64,000 bases of DNA from Dicaeum eximium (Eukaryota; Chordata; Aves; Passeriformes; Dicaeidae). Made by a program: the position numbers and the translations under genes. The stretch is taken from NCBI GenBank assembly GCA_013396995.1, contig VWZP01002663.1, positions 618,957 through 682,956 on the forward strand. Direction: 5' to 3'. Below are positions 50,930 to 63,508 of this stretch, in pieces (position 1 is the stretch's first letter; each line of letters begins with the position of its first letter). The notes under the pieces were generated by a model. That model was not told the origin of the DNA. It searched no databases and was given only the letters and a program-made list of their open reading frames with translations.

Positions 50930-51235
50930 CCCGCATGGACCGCGCTCTCCTTTTCCCCCTTCCATTGAGAAGGCTCTGGGCTTGCAGGGTCCCGACGCCG
51001 GCCCGACGCCGGGAGCCGTGCCTGGCAGCGAAAGGGAGCATCTCTGCAGGTGCTAGGGGAGCCGGAGCCGGGGCGGGCAGCGGGAGCCGCCGCTGTCGTC
51101 GGGGCGCAGAGCCCGCCCGCGGAGCCGCCCCGCCGCCGCGCTGCCCCGCCGGACTAGCGGTGGGGACCGGAGGAGATGGCGGTGTCAGCCGCTCCCATGC
51201 AGCCTACAAAAAGTGTTCTTGCAGGTGTGCTGGTA
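50930..51235 (+). promoter_or_regulatory. THBS4: CpG-rich region, likely THBS4 promoter/exon 1
   Basis: About 300 bp dense in CpG, 3.7 kb upstream of THBS4 exon 2 and directly after the gap. THBS4 exon 2 needs a first exon ending in phase 1 (codon G|TT). Two splices would fit by phase. One is ATG at 50935 with donor at 51049|51050 (GCAG|GTGCTA), starting MDRALLFPLPLRRLWAC. The other is ATG at 51176 with donor after 'ctggtag' (G|GTGCGT), starting MAVSAAPMQPTKSVLAG. Neither N-terminus is a convincing signal peptide, so the real first coding exon may be in the gap and this DNA may be 5' UTR or intron. Confidence 0.5.
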
Positions 51236-54213
51236 GGTGCGTGGAGCATCTGAATAGCCCTTTTTCGGCTGCAAGTTCTCCTAAATCAGATGTGAATTTC
51301 TAAGCCGTGAAAACTCCTTGAGAAAACTACTACATAGCAAAGTTCATAGGAAAACTCGTACTTTTAAACCCAGTATTGCCGTGGCAATGTTATGCACGTA
51401 GTAAGTCAGGAGCTGCTGTATTTTAGAGCTTGAGTTAAGTGGGTGGTATTGCTCTGTGTTACCAGCTTGTGACTGGAAGCAGCTCGGCTGCCGAGTGCAG
51501 CAGTTAGTGCAACTTCGTGCTACTCCAAGAGCCTTAAAGCTGCCTGTGGTTTTTGCTACATTTTTAACCCCCTCCACTGCCTTACAGAATGATTTTTGAC
51601 ATTTCAATCAGTTATTACTTAAGCAGGTCTAAAAGACAGCCAATCACAACAATACAGCTGCATTTCCAGGAACCTTTGTTGAAGACCTTTACAATGTGAA
51701 AACATTTCAGAGAATTGTTGTAATGACAAGTTGTGTATTACCGAATTTTTTTAAAAAGCCAGATTTCTAACTTGTCAGGGGCAGTGGCCAATGAAAAACT
51801 CCACTCTCAACAAGGGATGCTTTCAGCTTCTTGGGGTCGGTGGGAAATTGTTGTGGTAGGGGTTAGGATTTCACTGCAGGTGTCTAAGCCATCAATACTT
51901 ATCTTGAAAAGTGCTGAGCAGTAGTGGAGCAGTGTTTACACCTACAGCTATGATTAGAGGTGATCAGAAAACAGCCTTGGAAGGTCTTAAAAAGCTGGTG
52001 TGATATGGCAACAGGGTTAGAAGAAGAAAGGAGGGCTTTAAGTTCCATGCTCTCCTGTGTTACCAATTTCACTCCTCTGTGCCTCCTCATCCTAGCACTT
52101 CTCATCATGTTTTCTAGCTCTCATCTGAAAAGCTGGCTTTGATGGGTTTGGGCAGATTTCCAAAGCATGGTTTGCCACTGTCTCACCACGTAGCTCATCC
52201 CTTGTTAGCATTTGGCTAGGAGGGTGAGCAGCTCTATTCTAAAAACCAAGGAAGGAAGGTCCGGGAGAGAATTCCTGGTCTATCTCACGAGCAGGCTCAG
52301 TTTAGCCCAGTGGGTATGCACACTCATGCGTGAAGGCATGTCGGAGTTTTGAATCCATTGCATGGATTAGAACCAGCTGCTTGTGCCTTTCAGCTTTGGC
52401 AGTCGTATTCTATACATTTGCTTTCAAGTCTGCCGTTCCACAGAGAGGAACAAAGAGACAAGGTTCTTCAAAAAATGAGATGTGAAATCTTTGTGGATCT
52501 TTTTTTCCCTGTTTCTCCCAAACAAGTAATTGTCTCTATAATGGCCAAGAGCTGTCTCTCTCTGGCAGCTCTGCTAAGGATGTAAAACGAATTTTCATAG
52601 TCCCTTCATTCTCCTGCTAGCTGCATTTGCTAGCATGTGTGTAAGTTGTGCTTAAGGATATATCTGGTCATGTAGTCCATCCACATGCTGGTCAGTGAAG
52701 ATATCCCAGGAAAGAGTTTGATAACGTGGTCCTCTGGCTGAGGCCCTGTGCTTTGTGGAACACAACCGCCAAACCAATTTGAGTATTAATTTAAGTAAGC
52801 AAATTACTAAAATTTCAGTAAATGTTTTCTGTGATGTTAGATGTTTCATAGTGTTTAGTCATTACTTTTGTAATATTTTTAAGTGACTCTAGCATAGATT
52901 AATGAGTATCACAGGAATTGATAGAAATTCAGCCAATAGACCTAGAACTGAACAAAATGTATAGCTATATTTCATGCTGTCAAAGTCTTTGGTATTGTAT
53001 TGCATTGCTCCAGCTGAGGAAACACAGCTGTATTTTATGAATGGCTATTCCTTGTAAAATGCTGTTGTACAAAGTAATGAGTTACATTTCAATCTCTTAC
53101 ATGGGCAGTTGCTCTGCTCCATCCGCACTGTGTGATGAAGTACCCAGCCTTTTGCTTCTGCTTTCCATGCCACTGGTTTTCAGTGGGAGTGGTTGTCCTG
53201 GGATGCTGTAAATCTGAACTGAATGAAAGAGAAGTCTTTTGACCAGGTCCACCTTACATATATGTTTCTTAGCTGTTTGACAGCAGTATTACTAGTGCAT
53301 GCGAATCAAGGGCCTGATATTTGTTGTAGTGTGTCCTGAAAATTCTCTGTAGAGTCATGAGATCCTTAGACCCAATACAAGTGTAAACTTCAGAGGTGAT
53401 TTCAATGACTTCATGAAATGAAGGGAAAAATGTCTTCATTTTTTCTCTTTTTTGGAAATAACATTAGTGTCTGAATTAATGGATGCTTCAGAATGAGTGA
53501 TGGGAGCTGCATGAACCCACATTCTAGTATAAGGGAACAGGGTTTCCCACATACCTCTGGGGAGGTCTGTGTGCCCATGTGGTTGTTCTTTGAAGTGCTA
53601 TTCAGTCTTTTCCTGTGTGTAGTGTATGGAAACCCTGGAATGGTAAGATGACTTCATCACCTTACAGACAACAACAGCTTTGGGGTTGTGCTGCATAGAC
53701 AGGGATCATCTGCAAGGGTCCACCAGTATTTTTTCAGCCTGGGAAACTAAACTTATTAGTACAACCATGGGCTTGAATCAAGCTAAGGCACAATGCAGTG
53801 TCATGTGCCTTTGCCATCTGTCTGGTGTTCTCTACAGTATTGTTCCAGTGTGGGAGAAAGATATGGCCCAGCTATAGTAGGCCTATGGAGTGTCAGTGGC
53901 TCAGTGTGCTCTTACATTTAAATAACACTTGTGTAAAATCATTTATCAGACTTTACTGCCAAGGTATAATATATATACTGCTTTAATTGCAGCAGGTTGG
54001 AATAGGAGATAATCAAGAAACCTAACAGAAGTGTTTATTGAGTTCAGAGATGTCTTGGATTTAGGAACATTGAAGAAAACCCCAATTTGTTGTTTCAGTG
54101 CCATAAGGGACATAGCTGACTTATATCGTGTAAAATCATAGACTCTTTGCTGATGCATTGTGGAAAAACTAAAATAAAACTTTGAAAGAGCTTTCATTAT
54201 GCCTTCAGGGTTT

Positions 54214-54240
54214 GTGGGTTTTGTTTTGTTTTGTTTTTTT
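54214..54240. repeat. (TTTTG)n simple repeat
   Basis: Tandem TTTTG units ending in a T-run. Confidence 0.85.
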
Positions 54241-54687
54241 GTCAGGCCTGTATTTCTTTGTTTTCTGTGCTAGAAGGGAAAGATGAGTCTTATTTGTATA
54301 ATATATATTCTCAAAAGTCAGTGAAGTGAGAAGCAGGTTGTGAACATAATATTGCTTACCTGGCTTTTTGGCATTTTAATTTGTGCCCCACAAATGCTAT
54401 CAAAGGATGAGCACTCTGGAAATCTGTCTGAAAATTTTAATGCTGAATCCTTATCTAATTGATATGTGAACACAAACATCTGAATTTATGAAAGCAGAAA
54501 TAGGTTAAAAAGCTTTCTGTTGAGGTGAATCCTCAGAAGAGAAGCACTTTTGAGATCTACCTAAAAAATATGTGAGTACCTCAATTTGAAGACTAGATAT
54601 TTCTATGTTAGTAACTTATCAATATTCCTTTGAAAAATAAAAGTTTCTAAAATAGTATCAGTTGCAACAAATTATAGATATTTTGAT

Positions 54688-54812
54688 AGAATCATAGAAT
54701 AGTTGTAGCTGACAGGCACCATCTAGTCCAAACTCCATGCATGTGTGGGGACATGTTTCACTAGACCAGATTGTTTAACATATCCCTTCCAGTGCCAGGG
54801 ATTTGAACTTCA
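54688..54812 (-). mobile_element. CR1 LINE 3' fragment
   Basis: The plus strand begins 'agaatcatagaatagttg' and continues 'caccatctagtccaaactcc', 'ggggacatgtttcactagac' and 'cccttccagtgccaggga', the reverse complement of a CR1 3' end including its terminal octamer repeats. It sits about 150 bp upstream of THBS4 exon 2. Confidence 0.85.
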
Positions 54813-54960
54813 TGATATTTACAGATGATCATCATATTGATAATTTTTTAATTTGGGTAGGAAGAGCATACAATCTCCAATATGTGGCTTCAAATCACAT
54901 TCTTCTTTGGACATTATTGTATTTAATTTTCTGTTGAAATTTGCTTTTTTTCCCCCCCAG

Positions 54961-55164
54961 TTTTTGATCTTCTTCCTTATTCAAACAAGCGAGTGGTACT
55001 GAACTTCTTGCAACAAGCATTTGGGGATCCTATGCTAAATGAAGTGTACTTGCTTTCAACATTCAAATTACAGCCAAAGAGCACAGCCACTGTTTTTGGC
55101 CTATATTCATCAGCTGACAACAGCAAGTATTTTGAATTTACGGTAATGGGACGAATGAGTAAAG
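54961..55164 (+). CDS. THBS4: THBS4 coding exon 2
   Basis: Acceptor tttcccccccag, donor AAAG|GTGAGT. 204 nt: two bases completing a codon, 67 codons and one base. Encodes FDLLPYS...TVMGRMSK. Confidence 0.95.
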
Positions 55165-58100
55165 GTGAGTTGTTTGGAATGTGTATGGTAGAACTGGTGT
55201 TGGATCCATAGTTACTGGTGTGTGACAGATGAATGTTGACAACTGTGTGATTAACCTTTGTGCTTGAGTCATTCCTGTTACATGCTGTCACTTTTCACAT
55301 CCCCTCTCACTCCTTCATCTCCCTGACGCTGCTCTCTCCTGGCCAGGGGAAGCTGACCTGACAATCAGCTGGTATCCCAACTTTGCTACCATGCTTACTC
55401 TGAGCAATGCTGAGAAAGGAGGAAAAAAACCATGGACTATGGAGCAAAGAGTCAGTTTGGTTTGGTCTTTTTTTTTCCCCCTCTAGGGACAATCACTGGT
55501 TCTTATTACTCAGGAATGCTAGGGACACACGCACATGCTGCCTCATGCATATAAAAGGCAGGTTCTTGTTCTGCTGGCCCTGGAGGTTAGATGTGATTAT
55601 GCAAGACAAATATTCCTGGCACTTACAAGATCTGTTGGGTGAAATAAAGTGTTTTTTCTTTATTTACTGCGTTAGTTAATCTAGAGTTAGAGCAGGAACT
55701 GCAGCAGTTTTAGAAATAGAGAGTTTCATTGATCTGTAAACCAGATCTAGGATATACTACAATTTTAAGGTTCAGTGAAAGATTGTTGATTTGTGTATGT
55801 TATAATTGCTGCATTGACTTTACCACTGTTGTAGTAATTTGCTACTGAGTAATTAGCTGAATTGAATATACTGTGAAATTCTACTGAGAAATTTCAGTAT
55901 AAACATAGGGAAATTTTTCAATATGCTGCAAAAGAAGAAAAGCATACCTTTTCATTAAACATTGTTGGGGAATGAGTTAGGTAAGAGATTAGTAGTTCTT
56001 TTAGGTCTGCTAAAATCCTTCTGAGGTAAGGGAATAAGAGCTCTGTGTGTGTTGGGAATGGGTAATACATGGTCACACAACCTTATCAAAAGCATCATAC
56101 AATTCCTTACACTGACTTACTTAATTGCTAAATAAATGATAGATTATACATACTCACTCTCCCTCTCACTCATACACAATTATGTGTGTAAATGTTGTAC
56201 ATATATATAGAAACACAAATGTGTACACACAAATGTGTCTATATACATACAAGTTTCAACATATCAAACTCATTTTCAAAAATGTCTGGCTGTCTGATGG
56301 TTACTGACAGTCTCTTAAGTCTGTTAAAGTGTTTCTGGTGGAAAGTTACATAGTTTCTTTTGGTTTTGACCTCAGTAGGTTGGTGTTTGAGGAGCATCTG
56401 TGTGGCAGGACAAACACAATAATGGCGTATGTATAGGCAGCATGAAACAACTTGTCCTGTTGGTGACCAGTGTTGAGTAGATGGGGGACATCTGTGACCT
56501 GATGTACAAGATTGACCATCAGATTGACGTAAAGGATTGGCCAAAGAGAGTGAGGCTTTTTGCAGCAAGACTGTTCACTGGATTTCTTTGCCTCCTTATT
56601 ACTTTAGAGCACCTTGTTTAAGGCATATGGCAGTGAGCAAGGGGTAGGCAGTGTTCTCACATGTGATTTCTCTGAATTTGTTAGGGATCCCATATGGCTA
56701 CTTCATACAGTAAGTTAAACTGCATCCAGGAGATTGTCATGTCAGCTGGAAGTATGAAGAGTGTGAGTTGTGTATGATCCTCTCAAGATTGAACATCATC
56801 GCTTAAGGGGTGAACCAATGTTGGCATTTCTGCAAAATGCAGGGTCTTGATATCTGTGGTATTTCTCTGCATGGAATATCTAGTTATGTACCCAAATCTG
56901 ATCTAGGGAGCTCAAAGTAGGCCTTAGTTATACTTTAAAATGCCACATTTAAGAGTTTTGTTCCCAATGGTTGCCTCATATTCTGGTTTTATTGTGATAT
57001 AACTGATAGTAATGTGTTAATAACACCTAAATGTTTATAAAAGCACAGGTCTGAATTACTGGGTTTACAGCTAAACTTATGGTAGACAATTGTGCCTTTC
57101 AGGGACAGATAGCATCCATGGATTTCTTACCCTTTTTAAATTATTCCTTTATGGAGCAAACAGCAGATAGTGCACAGAAGTGTTGCAGTTAAACAATTAT
57201 GTGCAGCAGCTCTTATTTTAATTGAAAATTTGTTTCTTGAGCTTAAGTTTACGTGACACTCTCATGAATATCTGTAAAATATTCAAGCAGCAAACATACT
57301 GCAGGGGCTTGGATGAGTTAAATCTTATAGGTGGAGGCTGTGATCCAAGAAAATCCCTCTTCAAAAGCCTACTCTAGTTTACCAGATGAATATTTGGCTT
57401 TGGCTGAGGAAAAAATACTTGATCCTCCTTCCAAGCCTGATTGCTCCTTGTCCTGAAAATATTCTGGCAGGGTCTGTTCTGGGGCCTGCCTCCATCTCCT
57501 CTTTCTTTCTCTAGGCTACTGCTGTGTTTGGTCACTCTGAATGCAGGGCTCAGATCCAAATACCTTACTTTTATATGACCAGGCGTGCATAATATTCACA
57601 TAAATAAAGTGCCTGCAATGTACTCTGTCTTGCTGTGTCTTTGAGTTTGCCAAGAAATGCCACCTTTTAGTGAATTACTGCTGACCTCATGCACCTTTGC
57701 AGAAATCTCAGCTCTGGCAGTGTTTTGACGTAGACAGTAGCGAAAACATTCCTTATATTGATCACAGCTGCTGAGGCTTTAGCACTAGAGCAGACTTCAA
57801 GAATAGAGACATACCCTGCCCCATTCATGCTGGTATAAATCTGGTGTTTTTTTAATCATTAGATTGAGCAATTAGAAAAAATTTAGGGAGCACGTGCGCA
57901 GTAAGTTGAGAGGTCACCAACAAACAGATAGCATAGCATCAAAGCAATTATGTAGTGGAAAGACAGGAAGGTAGTTTGTTAAAAGAATAGAAATTGGATG
58001 GTTTCAGTAAGTAGCTGTTACTACGTCCAAAGCTAGTAAGAACTTTTACGTCTACTATATCCACCATTTTTGGTTGACCTAGTGTCAGATCATTTGTGAG

Positions 58101-60639
58101 CTCTCACTTGATGTAACTGTAGCAGCCATCTGTGAATTTCAGACTTTAGCAAGAGGCAGCACATAAATATTAAGATGCCTGGTGTCTGTGCAGCTTTATT
58201 CCTCATGCACATAACTGCTACAATCAGGAAATAAGAGACTGTCAGCTGGTGATCAGTGGGATCTTTGAAACAAAGTCTGTCAGATACTGCAGGGTAGTTA
58301 TTCACTGTCCAGATGCATTCAGCTCATTGCTTCTGCAGATATGCTGTTGGAGAGCCAGGGAGAGATTTTGTGGAGAGATCTAGCTAGCTGATATTAGAGA
58401 TCTGGCTCACAGATTCTAGCTTACTAATCCAATTTCCTTAGGAAAGAGACTTTCTTTTCAATATTACTCAGCAGATATTTATTGTAAGAGTATTTATTTG
58501 CTATTATGGGGTTTTTTGATGGTGTATTTTACGTAATGAAATGAGAATTTTTATCAGGTAGGTCAGTCACTAATGCTTTTAAAAAGAGCTGAGAGAAGGT
58601 TTAGTCATCTCTAGGAGTGGACCATGCCTTTTCTGCATTATACTTTGGTTTTACTGAGTGTTTGTTACAGAGAAGTGCAGGTTATTGGTTTGGAAACATG
58701 CTTCCTTTGGTTTTTTTTTATGCATTTGGATACACTCTTAGATGGCTCCACTGTATGCAGTATGCATCACTGAAATTGATTTTCTAGTTGCACACTTCTG
58801 CTACAGAGTATTTCTAGTTCTAGCAGGTATATACGTACCAAAGTGCTGACTGGAGGCTGCCTGCTACATCCTGTAACTTTACCACTTGCCTTTTAGCACA
58901 CTGTGGCCTGTAAAGTGACTTTGGTTAAGCCATTTAGGGAGGCCTGGACAAAGTGTAGGAAAACTCAGCACAGGCATCACAGCTTTACAAACAGGGAGTC
59001 AAGCAAGCATCCTGCTAGTGCTGCTTTGAGAGTCAATGTCCCATTTATTACGGCCATCGTGTCTGCATATGGGACGCATTTACAAAAGCGGACATGTGGA
59101 AAAATACCAGAGCAATTGCAGATTTCCACAGGATGTGCCTTGATCAGCCTTGGGCTATCTGCTACCCTCTGATAGTCCTTCTGTGTGTGTGTTTTGTCCT
59201 AGCCGTGCTGCGCTATCTGAAGAGTGATGGAAGGTTGAATTCCGTGATCTTTAGCAACATCCAGCTGGCTGATGGGAAACCCCATGCTGTCATCTTGTGG
59301 CTGAGCGGCCTGCAGCAGGGATTGAGCACAATAGAGTTGTATCTGGACTGCCTGCAAGTAGGTGCCATTGAGGACTTGCCAAAACCATTTTCAGCACTGT
59401 CGCAGAAGGTGGTGGCAGCTGAGTTGCGCACTCTCCAGGACAAGCCACAGGTGAGCATGGAAACTGGGAACAGGCTGAGGACTTAGAGGCATCCTTTGGA
59501 ATCATTGAACAGTGAACATCTAGGTCACTGAAGTCAGACCTCAGTCTTCACAGCAGCCAAGCTCTGTACAGTAATACTTTAAGTTGTGAAATAAATGTAA
59601 ATAGAAGCTCCCTATAGAGCAGGTGAAATCTTAGCTCACATAAACCCTATAATAATTATGCTATTTGTTTTAGACACAATTTTTAGCTTTTTTAATAAAA
59701 TCCAGAAAACTACCGCCTCCTTCACTTCAATCAAATTGTTTTTTGAGAAGTGGACTTTTTGTAAGGACTTAGCTAATGCAGTAAGGGCAGCTTTTCACTG
59801 GCTTCTTACAGCTGTTCTGTATGAGCAATGCTTGTCTGTCTGTGTGGCTTTCTTCTTCATGATATGCCAAGAGACTAAAAAAGACAAAAGAAAGGGAGGT
59901 CTCTTGTGGTGCCAGAGTGAAACCCTCATCTGACTGCAATAGCTTTTCTTCCTTTGTCTGCCAACCAGGAGTTGATAAAGCTTCCTGTCATCTCCCTATC
60001 AGCAATCTGAGATAAACAGTGTCTTCCACAGCATCTTCCATCATCATTAATCAAAAATACTTATTAGAAGGTGTAAAGGTATTCTGCCCCCAAGGTTGCC
60101 CACTTACTTTGTTTCATTACAGGCTTGAAAGTGAGCCTGTTTTTATGGAGAATGACTGATATGTCCATATTCCTGACATGAATATATGTACCTGTTTGAG
60201 AGGAGAGGAAAAAAAGACTGCTTTGGATGCACTTTAAAAAAATCATATGCCACAGAAATGTGTGAACTTCCTAGTGTGTGAGATAATATGCATTGGAACG
60301 GCAAAAATAAAAGTTTGAAATAAAACCGCAGCTATATGAAAATCTGCAAGGCAAAGATAAGAGATTTTATACAGTTCAAATGGTGATGGATGGTCCTGAA
60401 GGGAATGGTATAGGACCCCTGAATGCATAGGAAAGGGACTCCCTCTCCTAAAAAAATTCATTTACTTTGTCTGATATTTCATATTCTTCCCACTGTTATA
60501 CCAGAATTGTGAGCTCTGTTTTTGTGAACCCAGGATACACTAGATGAGCTAAAGATGGTAACTGGAGGAACCCTTGCTGAAGTGGGAAACCTGCAGGATT
60601 GTTTTCTTCAACAAATTGAGCCCGTACCTCAGTACACTG
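54961..60639 (+). CDS. THBS4: Thrombospondin-4, 5' part (exons 2-4)
   Basis: THBS4 is a secreted, pentameric, calcium-binding matrix glycoprotein of tendon, muscle, heart and nervous system. Three consecutive exons, 54961-55164, 59203-59450 and 60534-60639, join in phase to about 186 residues of the N-terminal TSPN (laminin-G-like) domain. It begins FDLLPYSNKR, with LSTFKLQPKS, FGLYSSADNSKYFEF, QLADGKPHAVIL, IELYLDCLQV and LQDCFLQQIEP. The cysteines in YLDC and LQDC are the pair expected to form the TSPN disulfide. The family choice (THBS4 rather than THBS3 or COMP) rests on the FGLYSS-x-DNSKYFEFTVMGR match and on synteny with MTX3. The signal-peptide exon is not securely seen upstream. The coiled coil, EGF-like, type-3 and C-terminal exons lie beyond the window. 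No stop or frameshift is present. Confidence 0.95.
55165..59202 (+). other. THBS4: THBS4 intron 2
   Basis: About 4 kb, GT-AG, AT-rich. Includes a CA/TA-rich low-complexity stretch at about 56.15-56.25 kb. No other gene recognised. Confidence 0.85.
56150..56250. repeat. CA/TA-rich low-complexity tract
   Basis: Contains 'acacaaatgtgt' twice (about 56213-56240) and TATA repeats, in THBS4 intron 2. Confidence 0.6.
59203..59450 (+). CDS. THBS4: THBS4 coding exon 3
   Basis: Acceptor ttttgtcctag, donor CAG|GTGAGC. 248 nt encode (A)VLRYLKSDGRLN...ELRTLQDKPQ, ending in phase 0. The open frame upstream of the acceptor (from 59,094) is intronic. Confidence 0.95.
59451..60533 (+). other. THBS4: THBS4 intron 3
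   Basis: About 1.1 kb, GT-AG, without recognised repeats or RNA genes. Confidence 0.85.
60534..60639 (+). CDS. THBS4: THBS4 coding exon 4
   Basis: Acceptor tgaacccag, donor ACTG|GTAAGG. 106 nt encode DTLDELKMVTGGTL, NLQDCFLQQIEPVPQYT and one base of the next codon. Too short a free reading frame to be found by ORF length alone. Confidence 0.92.
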
Positions 60640-62120
60640 GTAAGGCCTGCAACTGGGAGTTAAAATTATTGCTAATTATACCAGTGCAAGGAAACTAATG
60701 TGATGAATATTGAAAATGTGAAGAAGCCTGTAGTCAAGTAATAGCAATTATTTGACTAAACTATAGTAATGACAATTTCCTGTAAATGTTTTAGACATAG
60801 CTCTGGAGAGAAAACTGTTGCTGGTGATAAAGCAATGAATTGTTGTTTTAGTGAAGGACAAGTCTGTAATGATTGAAAGAGGTTTATTAACTAATTTGGA
60901 AGGCAAATTTTTGTGATGATGATCTGCTTGTATCAGCTTAATAATATTTTAAGTATTCAAATTGCAAACAATTGCAAATGGAAAGTAGTACTAAATGGGG
61001 TACATTGCTACAGGTTGTATGAAAGGAAGATCAATGGAGTAGCAAGACCTACCCATGTACTTATCCACACTGACAGTATCCATCTCTTGTTGAGCACTGG
61101 GCTGTCACCCAGAGGGGAGGAGCAAGGTGTGAAGAAGCATGCAGATGACTGAAGAAAATTCGTGTGCCCTAGCTACAGAGCCTGTATTGTCTACGTGGGA
61201 AAAGCCATTGCAGAGTAGCCGCTCGTCCTGCCACAATTTAGCCAAGGCTTTTGTCACCTGCTGAAGGGGACATTGATTTAAAAACAATTATTTTCTGCCT
61301 GTGCTGAGCATTGTGGAGGCTGAGCTGGGAGGAAGGAGCTGAAGCTGCTGGGATCCCTGCAGGGCCTCAGGGGCTTAATGCAATCCCCTATGTTAGGTGA
61401 GGGTGCTTCCCGACCTCTGGACTGAGAAAACCTGTGCTAGACTGTCCCATCTGTAGTCATTGTAGTCCTTGCCCATCTGCCTTTCTGCTGTGGGTGTGAG
61501 GAAGAATGAGATCACAGTGTGTGTGCAGTATGTTAATATCTGACAACCACAGGAAGGAAACTCAGTTCAAGGTTTGAAATAGGATTCGTGATACATTCTC
61601 TCTCTTGTACCCTTTCCTGTTCCCCCTGCCAAACCCAACCCTGCAGCATTGCTGGTTTTGATAAGAACAGAGACAAGATGCAGAAATTTTATGAGAGCAT
61701 CCTGGGTATGTCACATGAATGTAGGCATCAGTGGTGTAAGGTGGTAACAAAATCTGGTCTACCTTTTAGCTGTGTAAATCCTTAGTTCCAGATACTTCTA
61801 TTTCCTTGCTTCTTAACATATATACACTTAGATAAAAAAAGAATTTTATCCTCAAAGCTCTCTCTTTTGCACTAAATCAGCAGGCATTTGAATACAGAAT
61901 GGAAGGGTAGTTTAGTATTTGCTTCTGCAAAAACTGGCAGCTCTCTCACTGCGAGTTTCCGTATTACAAACTTGCAGCTTTCTCATTTGTAACTTTTTGC
62001 TCACTAGTCAATTATGCAAATGGTAATATACAGACAGACTATCTCACTGTGGCTGCTTCCACCTGGCTTAGACTCTCAAATTCAGTTGCTTTTAACTTTC
62101 AAGTGGAATTAGTATAATGA

Positions 62121-62140
62121 ATATTAATAATAATAATAAA
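62121..62140. repeat. (AAT)n microsatellite
   Basis: About six AAT units. Confidence 0.85.
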
Positions 62141-62639
62141 CTACTTGCATAAATACATTCAAAGTCTACATAGTAAAATCCATCAAAAGGGAAGGTGGGT
62201 GTTCCAACAGCAATTTTAACTTGTCTGCCATGAACTTTGTGTATGCTTCATGGTGCCCTTTAATGGCAATAATATATCAGATAATGACAATTTTGCCTAC
62301 TGCCAGGAAAAGCTGGAATGCAAATGCTCAGCTGTATAGGGGGATGTGACCTAAAATTGTGGTAAAAACATGTGCTTTCATGTTAATCAGAAAAGTCTTG
62401 TGAGTGCTTTGGACCTGAATAACTGTACATGGCTTTGACTGTGTGCCTGGTTGTTGCTCATTGCTTTGGCAGCAGCATTCCCTCCATGTTCAGTCTGTGA
62501 GGCTGAGACACCTAAGCAGTGGGACGAGATTATGATGATCAGACACAGGCTGAAGATGTATATTTGGATTTTTGTTTTTGGGTAGGAAAACAGAATGCAA
62601 GGTGCACTGGGTTTGGTAGATGAGATTAGTACGCTGCAT

Positions 62640-63080
62640 GTGATGATCATTACAAGGGATCTTAGGAGGTTGTCTAGCTCATGTAGGGTACCTGAACCTG
62701 ACAAAGTATTAAAAAAATAGCTATGTTGCACCAGACCAAAGGTTCCTTTAACTAAGTTGCTGTTAGAGACAGTATGTCAATATAGACCCACGGGCAAGAG
62801 CATAATGGAATAGAGCCTTAGTGTGGCTTTCTCTGAATGCTTTACTGTTCTCCAGTTCATAGTATTCAGAGCTCTTGACTCAGAGGTGATGTCTTTGTGG
62901 TTTGTACTCAATGTATGTTTTTGTCTATGAATCTGTCCAGTCGGTTTTGAATGCATGGTCAAGAATGTCTTCTGGCAAGAAATTTATCACATATCTGGGG
63001 AATATTTCCTTCTGTTTACTTGGAACCTGCTTTTTCCTAATTCCACATACAACTTGTATGTACAGCTTCTTTGATGAAAG
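62640..63080 (-). mobile_element. Ancient CR1 LINE fragment(s)
   Basis: Blocks 'gggatcttaggaggttgtct' (about 62660), 'gcaccagaccaaaggttcct' (about 62730), 'ttgactcagaggtgatgtct', 'tctatgaatctgtccagtcgg', 'ttctggcaagaaatttatca' and 'tttccttctgtttacttgga' follow the order of old archosaur/turtle CR1 3' regions in reverse complement. It may be two fragments joined near 62,705. Strongly diverged, so older than the other CR1 tails nearby. Confidence 0.6.
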
Positions 63081-63164
63081 ATTATAGGCTGTTCAGAAAC
63101 ATTTTTTCTTGTCAGCCATCATCAATACTATAATCCTGGTTTATTCTCTGGACAAGAAACCACA

Positions 63165-63300
63165 ATCTTCCAGAGTTCAAGAAGCTGGACAATGTTCTCA
63201 TGCACATGGTGTGAGTCTTGGGATTGTCCCACGCGGGGCCTGGATTTGACACGATAATCCTTATGAGTCCCTTCCAACTTAAGCTATTCCATGATTCTAT
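63165..63300 (+). mobile_element. CR1 LINE 3' end
   Basis: 'ttcaagaagctggacaatg', 'gggcctggatttgacacg', 'gagtcccttccaactt' and the terminal 'ccatgattctatg' mark a 5'-truncated CR1 in sense orientation. Confidence 0.8.
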
Positions 63301-63508
63301 GGGTGTCATTCTCTTTGAATGACAATTCAGGATTTAAATGACACAGACAGGAGTGAATATGTTGCTTGAGCCAGAGAACTGTTGCTCCTAAGAGACGTAG
63401 AATCAATAGCTATGAGGTGTTTCACTGTGGCTAGTGTTTGTACATGCCTGGGCCAATTGGCTGTGCAATGAAGCTGGTTGCCTGCTCAAAATACAGAGCC
63501 CTGTATTT

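Larger units (their letters stand above)
51236..54960 (+). other. THBS4: Presumed THBS4 intron 1
   Basis: No coding exon recognised. Contains a (TTTTG)n tract at 54.2 kb and a CR1 tail at 54.7 kb. The 3' end has a strong polypyrimidine tract (T-run then seven C) and AG at 54959-54960. Confidence 0.55.

Noticed and set aside
61640..61706. Possible THBS4 exon 5 ('ag' then GFDKNRDKMQKF-like peptide, then 'gtatgt')
   Set aside because: The required phase-1 frame gives a different, unrelated peptide, and the residues do not match the coiled-coil region expected after exon 4.
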